A program made the position numbers and the translations under genes. Positions 49,828 through 61,000 of a stretch of DNA of 61,000 bases are shown here, one piece after another; the first letter of the stretch is position 1; each line of letters starts with the position of its first letter. The notes beneath the pieces are model-generated. The model did no database searches. It had not been told where the DNA came from and was given only the letters and a program-made list of their open reading frames with translations. Origin of the DNA: Neocallimastix lanati (nom. inval.) (taxonomy: Eukaryota; Neocallimastigomycota; Neocallimastigomycetes; Neocallimastigales; Neocallimastigaceae); contig JACVTC010000085.1 of NCBI GenBank assembly GCA_016946835.1, positions 664,001 through 725,000 of the forward strand. The letters run 5' to 3'.

Positions 49828-51972
49828 TAGAAACAAATTTTTCTCATATTACGATTTCTCAAAATTTCCAATACTTTGCCAACCTTTCAATATTTATAAA
49901 ATATAAATAATAATTACTTATTATGTCTACTTTGTTAATATAAATATCCACTAATATTATTACATACTCTCACATATACACAAATATTATAAATTTAATG
50001 AAGAGAGAAAAGAGTTATAAAACATGATTTAATACAATATTGTCTATTCTAACATACGATAAAACGATCAAATCAATTTGCGATTTATATAAAATTTTCA
50101 AAAGGAATAATAAAATTGAATTATCCTTCCATAACGTTTGATAGAAGATAAAGAAAATTAACACAAATATGATGAAATTTAAAAAAAAAATAAAATATTA
50201 ATTTATTAAAAGAAAACATATTTAATCTCTAATTAATCTCTAATATACTATTTTATATGCAAGAAATCTAAACTAAAATAGACTATTCTACCCCATAAAT
50301 ATATCTAATACAATTTAACAATATATATATTAAGCAAACACATTATTAAACAATGATTTTTGCTCAACCACAAAGCATATTATTTAAAGTATAGTTATTC
50401 AAATGCGTATTTATACATATCTTACGCATATATATATATATATATTAATAACGATAATGGAGGAGACTATATGTCTGAGATCCCATACAAAATAATTTAA
50501 AATATAATATCCCAAATATTTAAGGGAAATATAATTGAATGGTAATTCCTAGCGTGAAATGGGTGCATTCTAACAATAATAGTATTATTAAACCTAGCGT
50601 GAAATGGGTATAGATAATAACTAATTTAATATTAATTTAACAAAAACCTTCATAATGAATGGTATAATATTATAAATATAACCAAGAGTTATATACAAAC
50701 AGATGAGATTTTTCCATCTACAAGCTATACTTATTGATTGCAAAATATTCATGAAGTTATAATTATTAAACTTATATCATTAAGATTTTAATAATGAGAA
50801 AATCCAAATATATAAAATTCTTTAAAAATTCGGATTTTAGGGGGAATAGTAACGTAAATTATTAATGAAAGCTAAAATGAAAGCTAAAATGAAAGCTAAC
50901 TAAACTGAATAAAAATTAGCTCAATAAGAGAAATTTTACGAAAATTAGCCTACAAAGAGAAATAAACTAAAACTATGAACCTTAGCAAAATATTATATAA
51001 TTTACATTATTTACTAAAGGTCTAAATGGCTAGAATAACATAATTAATTATAAATGAAATCAATTTTAATACCCCAAGATTATAATTAATCAAATACACC
51101 AATATATAGAAATCAACAATTTTATGTAAAACAAAAAAAAAAAAATAGTTTCATAAGAGATTTCATAATAAGTATTTAAAAGCAATCGCAAGGTTAATAC
51201 TAAACCCACAAAAGAGTGATAAATAAAAATAATAAATTGGTTACCTCTTACCAACAAAAGTATACCCTGTTACAAGGTTAATTACTTATCCCATAAAAAG
51301 AGATTATAATAAATGGTTTCTATCTCTTTATCCAACAAAAGTAAGGTTGAAGACTATAGGTCAAAGATACCACTTTAATAAATTTATTTTTAACAGGTTA
51401 ATAATAATTTATATAATGATTGCAAGTTACTTTAATGTAACAAAACTTAATTCGATGAAGTTTTTACAAAACTCATCTAATATGAATCTCGAAACTACAA
51501 AGTGAAAATAATATAAAAGTTAGCGCTAATCGATAAAGCGGATTATAATTGAAAGTGATGTAAAACCCAATATATAAGAGGTATTCACACAAATTGAGAT
51601 GGTATAATATCACCCTTCAAGAGAAAGGTTTCCATCATACAAATGGTAATATATAAACCATATATTGTAAGAGATGTTTTAGATACATCTAATATTAATG
51701 GTGTAATAATATTAAATACTTAGTTTTAGGGGGAAATTATTTGATTACAAATATAATTAAGAAATTATTTTAACAATATTTAAATTGAATTAAAGAAATT
51801 AATAAAATGTAAAAATATTTTATTCATGTAAAATTAAAGGATTATTTTAGAATATAAATAATTAATAGCTTAATAATATCAAGTTAATATTATATACTAG
51901 AAAAACTTTATATTCACATATTCACCAGTAAACCAATTTATTCATTATAGAATAACTAGGTTTAAGGGGGAA
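49828..51972. other. Non-coding interior of the LTR element
   Basis: No coding frame. Internal repeats: CCTAGCGTGAAATGGGT twice (50,549-50,565 and about 50,594-50,611), GAAAGCTAAAAT in tandem near 50,867-50,898, and three polypurine motifs TTTAGGGGGAA or TTTAAGGGGGAA (about 50,836, 51,726 and 51,961). Confidence 0.75.
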
Positions 51973-52189
51973 TGTTACAATATGTGAATTTATATATTAA
52001 ATGAATCTAGAATAATAATAATATAAATTTTAATATAAACATAATATAATGTAATTAATTAAAAGTAATCTAGAACAAGCCACATTTTTAGTATAAATAG
52101 ATGTAAATTTCATTATGCTGAACACAGCTAATAACCTATTCATATTTATCATAAATAACCTCATTAATAAAACTTCATATAAAATAACA
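51973..52189 (+). repeat. 3' LTR
   Basis: Same 217-bp sequence as the 5' LTR as far as I can compare by eye, preceded by the polypurine tract and followed by the ATAGC target duplication. Confidence 0.93.
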
Positions 52190-52234
52190 ATAGCAGCAAT
52201 TGAATAATAATAGTAATATTATTACTATTATTAA

Positions 52235-52684
52235 GCCATGTTGGTCCAGTCGGTTAGGACGATACAGGTCACTGTAGAGGGCGGGGTTCGAATCCTCGGC
52301 ATGGCACCAAATAATCGGATGAGGTTTCTATCCTGGGATATCATGAGACCACACGTGATGTCCATAAGGCTTTCCCTCAAATGATTATTTCACCCATCCC
52401 TGATACTACGCTTTGAATTGAAGCATAGACCTTGATGATTGTAAAATTTCCAATCGCCAATGATTACACCCACTAGGGAGGAGTTAATGGTTCCGTTCTG
52501 ATGCTCGTGGTCATTAGAGATATATGTAGGAACGTTAGGAATGCATCTCCGGGCAGTGTGTAACGACGATTGAGAGCGGCGAAGCTGATACAGTATGCCA
52601 ATAACTCATCACCTTACAGTTAATTAATAACTGTATGGCCATATGGGAGATGGGTACCCATATGTGCAAGTCTATGTTTTTTTG
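52235..52684 (+). mobile_element. tRNA-headed SINE, 450 bp, 15-bp target duplication
   Basis: The head (52,235-52,308) folds like a tRNA: acceptor GCCATGT/GCATGGC, D stem GTCC/GGAC, T stem CGGGG/CCTCG, perfect Pol III box A TGGTCCAGTCGG (52,242-52,253) and box B GGTTCGAATCC (52,285-52,295). The anticodon stem TACAG/CTGTA closes on only four bases, so it is not a working tRNA. The GC-richer body has hairpins ACAGTTA/TAACTGT (52,616-52,634) and CATATGGG/CCCATATG (52,640-52,664), and ends in T7, a Pol III terminator. TATTACTATTATTAA flanks it at 52,220-52,234 and 52,685-52,699. The equivalent flank of xylanase 1 (about 38,617-38,631) lacks the insert. Confidence 0.92.
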
Positions 52685-52699
52685 TATTACTATTATTAA

Positions 52700-53428
52700 C
52701 AAAATATAATATAAAATAAAATAATAAAATAAAATAAAAGAATAAAAAAAAAATAAAATATAAAATTATTATAAAAATAAAAATAATAATAAAAATTTTA
52801 TAAAATAAAAAAATAATTATTTTTAAATAATATTATATCTTTTTTTTTTTATATTTTTATTTTTATTTTTATTTTTATTTTTTAATTTTTTTATTTTTTT
52901 TTTTTTATTTTATTTTTTTATTTCATTTTATTTTATTTTTATTTTTATTATTTCATTTTATATCTTATTATTTCTTAAATAAACAAAAAAAAAATAAATA
53001 TATGTTATATTTATATTATTTATATTTATTTTTATTATTTATTTTTTAACATATTTATGACTATTTATAATTTATAATTTTTAACTTTTTGTTTATAATT
53101 AAAATATTTTGTACGATATAAATAAATATTATTTAAATATATATAATATTTAAAAATATTCAATTCTTTTTTTAAATTTTTTTATTTTTATTTATTTTTT
53201 TTTCTAATAAAAAAATAAATAAATATAAATAAAATAATATTAAAAAAAAAATACATTTTATAGGTGATTGATCTTTTCTTTATTATTTCTTAATAGTATC
53301 CCTTTGTTTAAAAACAAAGATTAATTTTTTTTTATGGTGGGTATTATTTTTATAAATTCTTTTTAATTTATTTGATATATTTATATATTTAATTTTTTTT
53401 ATTATTAATTTACCAAATTTTTATCTAT
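52700..53428. other. Downstream flank of xylanase 2, no gene
   Basis: AT-rich copy of 38,632-39,480 with small length changes. Keeps the hairpin CTTTGTTT-AA-AAACAAAG at 53,302-53,319. Confidence 0.65.
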
Positions 53429-56400
53429 TTAAAAAGCAACACCACACCATTGTCCATCACTGGTAGCTCCCCATTTGTGATCATCTTCAAAGATAACTTC
53501 ACTGTCTGGACAGCAAGTGTAACCTAAGCCACTAAATTTACATTCTTCATTCTTCTTAAGAAGACCACACCAGTGATCATCTTCATAACCCCAACTACCA
53601 TTGTCATCAACAGAGTAAATGACATTAGAAACTTCACAACATGGGTAACCTAACTTAGTAGACCAGCAAGTTTCTTCCTTATCTTCAACGATACCACACC
53701 AGAAATCATCTTCAACACCCCAACTACCATCTTGATCTTCAAAGACAACAGTCTTAGTAGTCTTACAACAGTTGAAACCTAAAGCAGAAGCCCAACAGTT
53801 TTCATCAATTGGTTCTTCAGTCTTTGGAGCGGCAACAAAGTAAACATCATTAAGGTAAAGAGTAATGCCTTGGTTGAAAACATCTTGAATGGTAATTCTG
53901 TCATACTTCTTACCTTCTGGAGCAGTAACTTCAACTTGGTATTGAGTCATTTCACTGTCAGAAATATCCTTGTAGTTACCCATATTAACATAATCATCAT
54001 CATCAGTGGAGCTGTGGAATAAAATTTGAAGATTAGCTCTGGTGTCGTTAACTTTAGCCTTGAAGTATAAGGTACCAGCACCAAATTCAACACCATCACT
54101 TCTCTTGAAGGAGACACCACCCCATGAACCAGCGGTAATGTAGTTAACAAAGTTACCTTCTTCATCAACTTCAGTACTTTCAATACCCCATGACCAGTTT
54201 TGCCATTTACCATCAAGTTTACCTTCCTTAACAATATCATATCTCTCACCTTCGGTAGCAACTGGTTCAGTTGGTTCAGTTGGTTCAGCTGATTCAGCTG
54301 GAGTAAAGTAGAAGTTATTGATAGTTAAAGTAATAGCCTTACCCCAAGCATCTTGAATAGTAATTCTGTTGTAATTATCACCTTCAAGAGCTGGAACTTC
54401 AACATCGTAAGCCTTAAGTTCATCAGAAGAGGCATCATCAATCTTGTAAAGAGTAGTGAATTCATCATCAGCACTAGTGTGAACAACAATAGTAACTGGA
54501 GCACCAGCCTTGTCAGACTTTAATTCAACATGAATAGTACCAGCATTGAAATCCTTATCGGTATGAACAGAGAAGGCACCGTATTTTTCTTCTTCAAAGA
54601 CAGCAACAACATTACCTTCTTCATCAAAATCAACAGATTCATAACCCCAAGACCAGTTAGCCCATGGAGATTCAATTTGACTAGATCCTGGCTTAACGAC
54701 GTAGCTAGCCTTATCAGAAGCTGGAGTGGTTGGAGTGGATGGAGTATCTGGAGTATCTGGAGTATCTGGAGTTTCTGGGGCAGTAGTTGGAGCAGGTTCA
54801 TCAGTTTCAGTACCAGCAGGAACATAATAATAATTGTTCATAGTAATAGCAAGAGCCTTACCCCATGCATCTTGAATAGAAATTCTATCATAAGTACCAG
54901 CTGGAACTTCAACATCGTAAGCCTTAAGTTCTTCAGAGTAAGCATTATCAATGGTTTCAAGAGTAATTTGTTCATCATCCATGTTGTGAACAATAATTTT
55001 AACTGGGAAACCTTCCTTGTCAGACTTTAATTCAATGTGAATCTTACCTGCACCAAACTTCTTACCAGTGTGAAGAGAGAAGGCACCATATTTATCTTCT
55101 TCTAAAACAGCAACAACACTACCATCATCATTTATATCAACAGAAGCCCAACCCCAAGACCAGTTAGACCAAGCTGGATCAATCATGTAACTTTCTGGCT
55201 TAATAATGTAAGTAGCACCAGCAACTTCAGTATCGGAAGTTGACTTAGTTGGTCTTTCAGTATTGGTTGGAACTGGGTAGGTAGCATCAGCTGGTAATTT
55301 TTCTAAAACGTAGTCCAACATATCAAAGTAAATGTCCTTTGGATACATATCAACATCGAAAAGAACTGGTTCATTCTCAACACCAACCCAGGATTCTTCA
55401 TCGTAAGAACCCCAAACAGTGAAGACCTTACAGTTTTCATGATCGAAACAAGCTTTGAAGATGTTCATGAAAACTTCTTTTTGAGCTTCAGCAGATTTAC
55501 ATTCAGTTCTTTTAACATCAATTTCAGTAATATGAACTTCAACGCCAATTTCTTCATATTGTGAAATTAACTTTGTAAGTTGTTCATAATTTGGAGTCCA
55601 AGTACAAGAAACGTGCATTTGTAAACCGACACCATCAATCGGGACACCCTTTTCTCTCATTGATCTGATGTATTCGAAAACAGCACCAGTTTTTCCATCA
55701 AAGTTACCATTGTTTGCTTCGGCATTGTAATCATTATAGAATAACTTTACATTTTCGTTGGTGTGTTCACGAGCAACCTTGAAAATATCTTCTGTGTAAG
55801 TATCCCAACCCTTGAATTCATTACTATGATCAGAACCAGTACGTAATTTAATGTTCTTGGCAGTAGAATCGTCAGTAACAGATTCATTAATAACATCCCA
55901 GTAAATAATATCTTCTTCATCCTTGTAATGATCTAAAACCTTAGCAACATAGTCAAGAATGTATTCTTTTACAGCTTCTGGGTCACTACCATCATGAGCA
56001 TCTTGGAACCATTGCTAATAATTATTTTAAAAATATAACAATAAATTAATACCAATAAGTATGAATATATCAGTTGTATTTGTTTAAATAAAATAAACAA
56101 TAAAAATTACTATAATTATTATAATAAAATTTTGATAGTAAATATTTCTTTAAAAAAAATCAAATAATTCAAAATAGTATTAATATACAATAAATTTTTA
56201 AAAAAACTTATATACTATAATAAAATAAAAAAAATTTAAAAATGCAAATGATGATATTAATATAATAATAAATTTTAAATAAATATTTACTGGAGAGTAA
56301 GCTGGCCAGAAAAGATTGTGACCACGGAACTTAGCTCCATACTTCTTTGCGAAAGCAACAGTTTCATCACAAGGCTTTGGGTTGAAAGTTTCAGAACCGT

Positions 56401-57053
56401 TGAAAGTATAGAATTTACATTCATTACCACCAACTTTTTTATTTTTTATTCATATAAAAAATTAATTGAAAAAAATTTTATATATTAATATCGTTATATA
56501 TGACTATTATAGCTATTTAATAAATTTATATATTAATATTATTATATGCTATTAATATTATAACTATTTAATAAACTTAGTCTATGTCTTTAACTATATT
56601 ATTAAAATATTTAATATTCTATAATCTATTTCTAGTATCTATAGTTACAATAACCTTTTTTTTTTATTTTTTTTTTAATTCTATTATTTAATTTTTTTTT
56701 AATTCTATATTTATTAATTTTTTTTTAAAAAAAATATATTATTTTATAAATATTATTTATTCTATTACTTTCATATTTTTAATTTAAAATATTTTTTTTC
56801 TTCTATTATTTCTATAATAGAATCTAATTTTATATCTTTTTTTTTTACCTTGTAAGTTGTAAGTAGAAATAATATCATTATATTTTGGATTAGCAAAGAA
56901 ACCAGCTTGAGTAGAAACACCAAAGTAGAAATCAGGTCTAACTTGTTGAATTACATCTGACATTTTAATCCAGTATGGATCTCTCTTTGTAAGGTCAGCA
57001 TTAACAGCAGCGGCTAATGCTAAAATACTAATTTTTTTTAAGTAAGATCTCAT
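53429..57053 (-). CDS. GH10 xylanase, three CBM29-like modules, three dockerins (copy 2)
   Basis: Paralogue of the 39.5-kb gene, same exon plan: 57,053-56,849, 56,433-56,291 and 56,014-53,429, giving 977 residues. Exon lengths 205 and 143 are identical in both genes. Catalytic WDVINESVT (Glu about residue 160) and HITEIDV are kept. It has VSTQAGFFAN and VGGNEC where copy 1 has VSTASHFFAN and VAGNEC, close to the substrate-cleft N-terminal part. Three CBM29-like modules correspond to modules 1, 2 and 4 of copy 1; the linker between the first two has an extra PDTPDT. Three dockerins end the protein. Both genes look intact; copy 2 probably has the ancestral module number. Confidence 0.95.
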
Positions 57054-58393
57054 TTTGTTTTTTAATGTATTTTAATGAATATAAAAAATTTTTTTCTAGA
57101 AAAAATAAAAAGGAAGTCTATATATATATTATTGGTTAATTTTTGTTTTGTTTTGTTTTTTATTATATTTTCTTCTCCAGGAAGTTTTACTTTATTTTTT
57201 TTTTTTTTACAATTTAATATTTATTGTTTATTAAATATTTTTTTATACTTTTAATAAATATTTTTTTTTTTAATAAAATATTTATTCTATAAAAAAATAT
57301 TTTTTCTTTTTTTTTTTAATATAATATTATTATTTAAAAAAAAACAAAAATTAAATAATAAATTGAATTTTAAAAAGAAAAAAATGAAATAAAATAAAAT
57401 GGAAATTTTGTTCTATTTATATTAAATTTTAAAATTATTTCATATTTCATATTTTTTTTTTTCATTTTGAGTTTGTATTTCATCATTTTTAATTAACATT
57501 ATTTAATATTTATTTAAAATAAATATACAAATAAATGAAAAAGATTTATTTAAATTAAAAGTAGTAACAATAATAATAAAACCTTAATTGTAATTTATTA
57601 TAATAATATATTAATCTAATTCAATAGAATACAAACAATTTCAAAGGATTAGTAATTTTATTTCATTTAATTTAATAAAATAATATAAAAAAATAAATAA
57701 ATAAATAAATAGAATTAAATAAAATTGAATTTAAAATAATACAAAAAAAAATAATAAATTAAATAAATAAATAAAAGATAGATAAATATAATAAAATTTA
57801 ATTATTATCTTTAATAAATATCTTTTTTTTTTGTTTATGTTAAAAATAAAGTTTAATATTTTAATCATAATATTTAAAAGTTTATCTAATATATAAAATT
57901 AGGATTGGGTTAGGATTGTAGTAAAGATATTTATTATAAAATATACAAAAAAAAAATAATAAATAGATAAATAGAATTAAATAAAATTGAATTTAAAAAA
58001 TAATAAAATAAAAATAAAAATAAATTAAAAATGATAAATCTATATTTTCCATTTTTATGACTAAAATATTAAAGGATTGCTTTAAAAAAAATAATAAATA
58101 AAGTTAACACTCCTTGAATTTAATATAAAAATTATATTGGATAAAGTTTATTAATTAAAATAAATGACATGTTTTATCATAACAAAATTTAATTAATAAT
58201 AAATCCAATAATACTATATTAGGATTACACATTATATTATTCATACTTTGTATTTTTCTTTTTATTTTTCACAATTAAACCAAAATAAACTAGCAATATA
58301 TTATAACAATATATTGTTATTATTATGTAAAGTTTATTTCATTAAAAATAGAAAATTAAGGGTCAAAATCCATTGAAATCAATTCATATAATT
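57054..58393 (-). promoter_or_regulatory. Xylanase 2 upstream region
   Basis: Duplicate of 43,435-44,647, with about 200 bp of extra AT-rich DNA near 57,770-57,960. Keeps the CTTCCTGGAGAAG island (57,171-57,192) and the TATA-like stretch beside GACTTCC (57,112-57,130). Similarity stops near 58,393. Confidence 0.55.
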
Positions 58394-59085
58394 AATTTGT
58401 AACACAATATAAAATAAATAGGCATATCTATGTTCCTTAATATATTAAAGTAGATGATACCATATAATTCAATATAATTAAATCAAACAATTTAAATAAA
58501 AAAATATATTTAAAAAAACATTTACTATTGTAAATTTTAATAAATAATAAAGTTAACCTAAATATTGTATACCAAAAAAAAATTTTTAATAGTTTTAATG
58601 TGATACAAAATATATTATTCATACTTATGATTAACTGTTTTATATTGTTTTAACTTTTTAATTGTTGTAATATATTATTAGTTTATATAATATATATATG
58701 TATATAATATATGTATATCCTATAGGTATATTATATAGGTATGTTATATTTGTATATATTATATAGGTTAAGTAATATAGAATAGAATAAAGATAAAATG
58801 GAGTAATAAAATAGAAATAGAAAATAAGATGCTGTATATTAATTTGATGAAACTCATTTGGATTTCAAGTCATCGTTTGAAGATTTTTTTTACAAATAAA
58901 AAAAAATTATATTTATAATTCTAATTATATCACCATAATATGAATATGATTAAATTATTATTATATAATAAATATAATACAATGTATAGCATCTTTTTTT
59001 TTGGTTTATTTGTTTAGTATAGTGATTAAGTGATTAGTACTTTAAAATAAATAAATGTATGATATTAATATTATAATTACATTAT
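58394..59085. other. AT-rich spacer, no gene seen
   Basis: Contains short TATATAGGTATRTTATAT repeats near 58,680-58,770. No coding frame. Confidence 0.6.
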
Positions 59086-59475
59086 ATTTACATTAAATAA
59101 CAATATATTTATTTTAATATACTTTTATTGAATTACATTATATTATATTTATTTTATTATACTTATATTAAATTGTATTATATTTACTTTAATATACTTT
59201 CATTGAAATATATTATATTTATTTTATTATACTTTACATTAAATTGTATTATATTTATTTTAATACACTTTCATTGAAATATATTATATTTATTTTATTA
59301 TACTTACATTAAATTGCATTATATTTACTTTAATATACTTTCATTGAAATATATTATATTTATTTTATTATACTTAACATTAAATTGCATTATATTTATT
59401 TTATTATACTTTCATTGAATTACATTATATTTATTTTATTATACTTATATTAAATTGCATTATATTTATTTTTTT
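59086..59475. repeat. ~34-bp tandem repeat with ~68-bp dimer period
   Basis: Alternating half-units of the type ACTTTCATTGAAATATATTA... and ACTTACATTAAATTGCATTA..., each followed by TATTTATTTTATTAT or TATTTACTTTAATAT. About 11 half-units, 5-6 dimers, with single-base drift and indels. Confidence 0.85.
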
Positions 59476-60770
59476 TTTTATTTTTACCTTATATACATAA
59501 TAGTTGATATTAGCATGATCTATATAATCAAAGTAAGAGATATTATGATATAATTATACATTAAATGATACTCTAATTGTTTTTTGGGTGATATTATTTA
59601 TTTTTAGCAATGAGCGCTTACTGATTTGCTTCTATAGACATTAAAGAACTTTTCCTAAGATGTCCATTAAATAATAAAGAATAATAATTATTATGATTAA
59701 TTAAATCTATTTTCTTTTCCAAAAACTAATGCTATAATAAGTTTTTTTTTACATAAATTTGAATCAAATTTTATATAAAATATTTAAAATTTAATAATAT
59801 ATGTAAAAAAAAAATAATAATAATAATAATAACAGTCACATTAAATAACAAATTATATATTATCTAATTAAAATTATTCAAATGCTTTTCTCTCTCTTAA
59901 TTTTTTAAAGAGAATAATTATTAAATTTTAATAAGTCTAATATTTTAAGAAAAAAAAAAAGTATATATATAATTAATTATTATAACAGAAATTTAATTAA
60001 AAAAAAAAAAGCTTAAAATAACTTAGGTATAATAAAAAAAATTTTTTTTTTTGAATTTCCATAATATTATCATTTATATTTTTATATATAGCCTTCATAT
60101 TCTGTTTATTTTATTATATATTTTACATAATTAAACTATAATGGCATCTTAAGATAGGCATCACAAAATAGACTGAACGTTTATAATATCTAAAAAAAAA
60201 AATTAATTTGGGAAATAATGAAATAGTTCAGGGAGATCCCTAACAAGATACCAATTCTTAGTTTTATGGTAATAATTTTGCTAAATTAACCTTCCCAAGG
60301 GATAGAGCATGCAATTCAACATCGAAACAGTTAAGGCAATTAAAGTTAAATACTTACTACCATACATTAATGGGAATGGTTTATTGGTCCAATGGTCTTC
60401 TTTGCTGATTATTTCCCAGTCTCATAAAAAAAAATTGTTTTTTTTTATATATATATATATATATAAATTTAATAATTATTTTTTTATCATTTTTAGTTCT
60501 TGCTAAAAATGAAAAATGAAAAAAAAAAAAATTAAATTAAATTAAATTAAATTAAATTAAATTAAAAAGTTAAATACAAAATTTTATTAAATATAATTTT
60601 ATATAAATTTAATTTATAGTTAGACCAATATGAATAAGTATTATGATATTTCCTTTTTTGAAAAAATAAAAGATTTGATGGTCATCTCAAATTTAATTTA
60701 AAATTTAATTTATTTTAATAAATGAAAGCCATAAATGGTTGATTAGGATTTATTTTTATTAATTATCTAT

Positions 60771-60809
<39 letters not shown>

Positions 60810-60845
60810 TTATTATTATTATTATATTTATTTATTTATTTATTT

Positions 60846-60881
<36 letters not shown>

Positions 60882-61000
60882 CTTATTTATTTATTATCAT
60901 TATTATTATCTTTATGTATTTATTATTATGTATTTATTATTTTTTATTTTGGAACCTCCAAATTTAATTTTTAATTTACCTTAATTTAATTTGATAATGA
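59476..61000. other. AT-rich terminal region, no convincing gene
   Basis: One GC-richer patch at 60,130-60,420. On the minus strand it has a short open frame (about 60,418-60,281) reading WEIISKEDHWTNKPFPLMY then a hydrophobic stretch; it lacks a start and is unassigned. (ATTTA)n lies at 60,535-60,565 and (TTTA)n at 60,770-60,890. Confidence 0.5.

Larger units (their letters stand above)
48914..52189 (+). mobile_element. Complete LTR element without gag-pol, 3,276 bp
   Basis: Two 217-bp direct repeats (48,914-49,130 and 51,973-52,189), apparently identical, start TGTTACA and end AATAACA, so they have TG...CA ends. The 5-bp target duplication ATAGC is at 48,909-48,913 and 52,190-52,194. A polypurine tract TTAAGGGGGAA directly precedes the 3' LTR. 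The 2.84-kb interior contains no gag, protease, integrase or reverse transcriptase; only a short membrane-protein frame (49,510-49,827) is open. This fits a non-autonomous (LARD/TRIM-like) element needing another element's enzymes. Near-identical LTRs imply recent insertion. Confidence 0.93.

Noticed and set aside
52235-52308. Functional tRNA gene
   Set aside because: The anticodon stem closes on four bases and the unit continues into a repeat body with target duplication, so it is a SINE head.
59086-59475. CRISPR-like array
   Set aside because: Half-units are directly adjacent with no unique spacers, and the genome is eukaryotic.
60309-60506. 65-residue plus-strand frame
   Set aside because: Half of it is homopolymer and AT repeat; no family resemblance and no better than the competing minus-strand frame.

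Overview
The window looks like an anaerobic gut fungus (Neocallimastigomycota). It is extremely AT-rich with long homopolymers and AAT/TAAA microsatellites. It carries secreted, intron-containing cellulase and xylanase genes ending in fungal (CBM10-type) dockerins, CBM29-like modules, an NRPS-like gene and intronless genes of bacterial type. Genus cannot be fixed from the sequence alone.

Layout. 1-5.0 kb: the 3' part of a one-module NRPS-like gene (condensation-adenylation-carrier-reductase). 6.3-9.6 kb, minus: a five-exon GH9 cellulase with three dockerins. 10.9-13.85 kb: a possible LINE scrap and a decayed Ty1/copia polymerase. 15.4-34.4 kb: seven near-identical DUF3737-type (right-handed beta-helix) genes, orientation - + - + - + +. 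Six form three divergent pairs placed in alternating orientation; all seven share a 16-bp upstream motif, a TATA box and a downstream ATACCCAT-type element. 35.6-38.1 kb: LINE remnant and a tRNA-like scrap. 39.5-43.4 and 53.4-57.1 kb, minus: two paralogous three-exon GH10 xylanases with CBM29-like modules and three dockerins each, lying in duplicated ~6-kb blocks. Between them are two LINE remnants, each split by an A-tailed retroposon with target-site duplications, a complete 3.28-kb LTR element without gag-pol, and a 450-bp tRNA-headed SINE. 58.4-61 kb: no convincing gene, one ~34/68-bp tandem repeat.

How it fits together. The GH9 and GH10 enzymes carry signal peptides and dockerins, so they are expected in the extracellular fungal cellulosome acting on cellulose and xylan. 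The NRPS-like enzyme would release a small aldehyde or alcohol. The DUF3737 array has no known function; its shared promoter motif suggests joint regulation, and its sequence pattern shows repeated inverted duplication with gene conversion inside each pair. The most novel items are the DUF3737 array with its motif, the SINE with a paralogous empty site, the LTR element without polymerase, and the recombinant CBM module in one xylanase.
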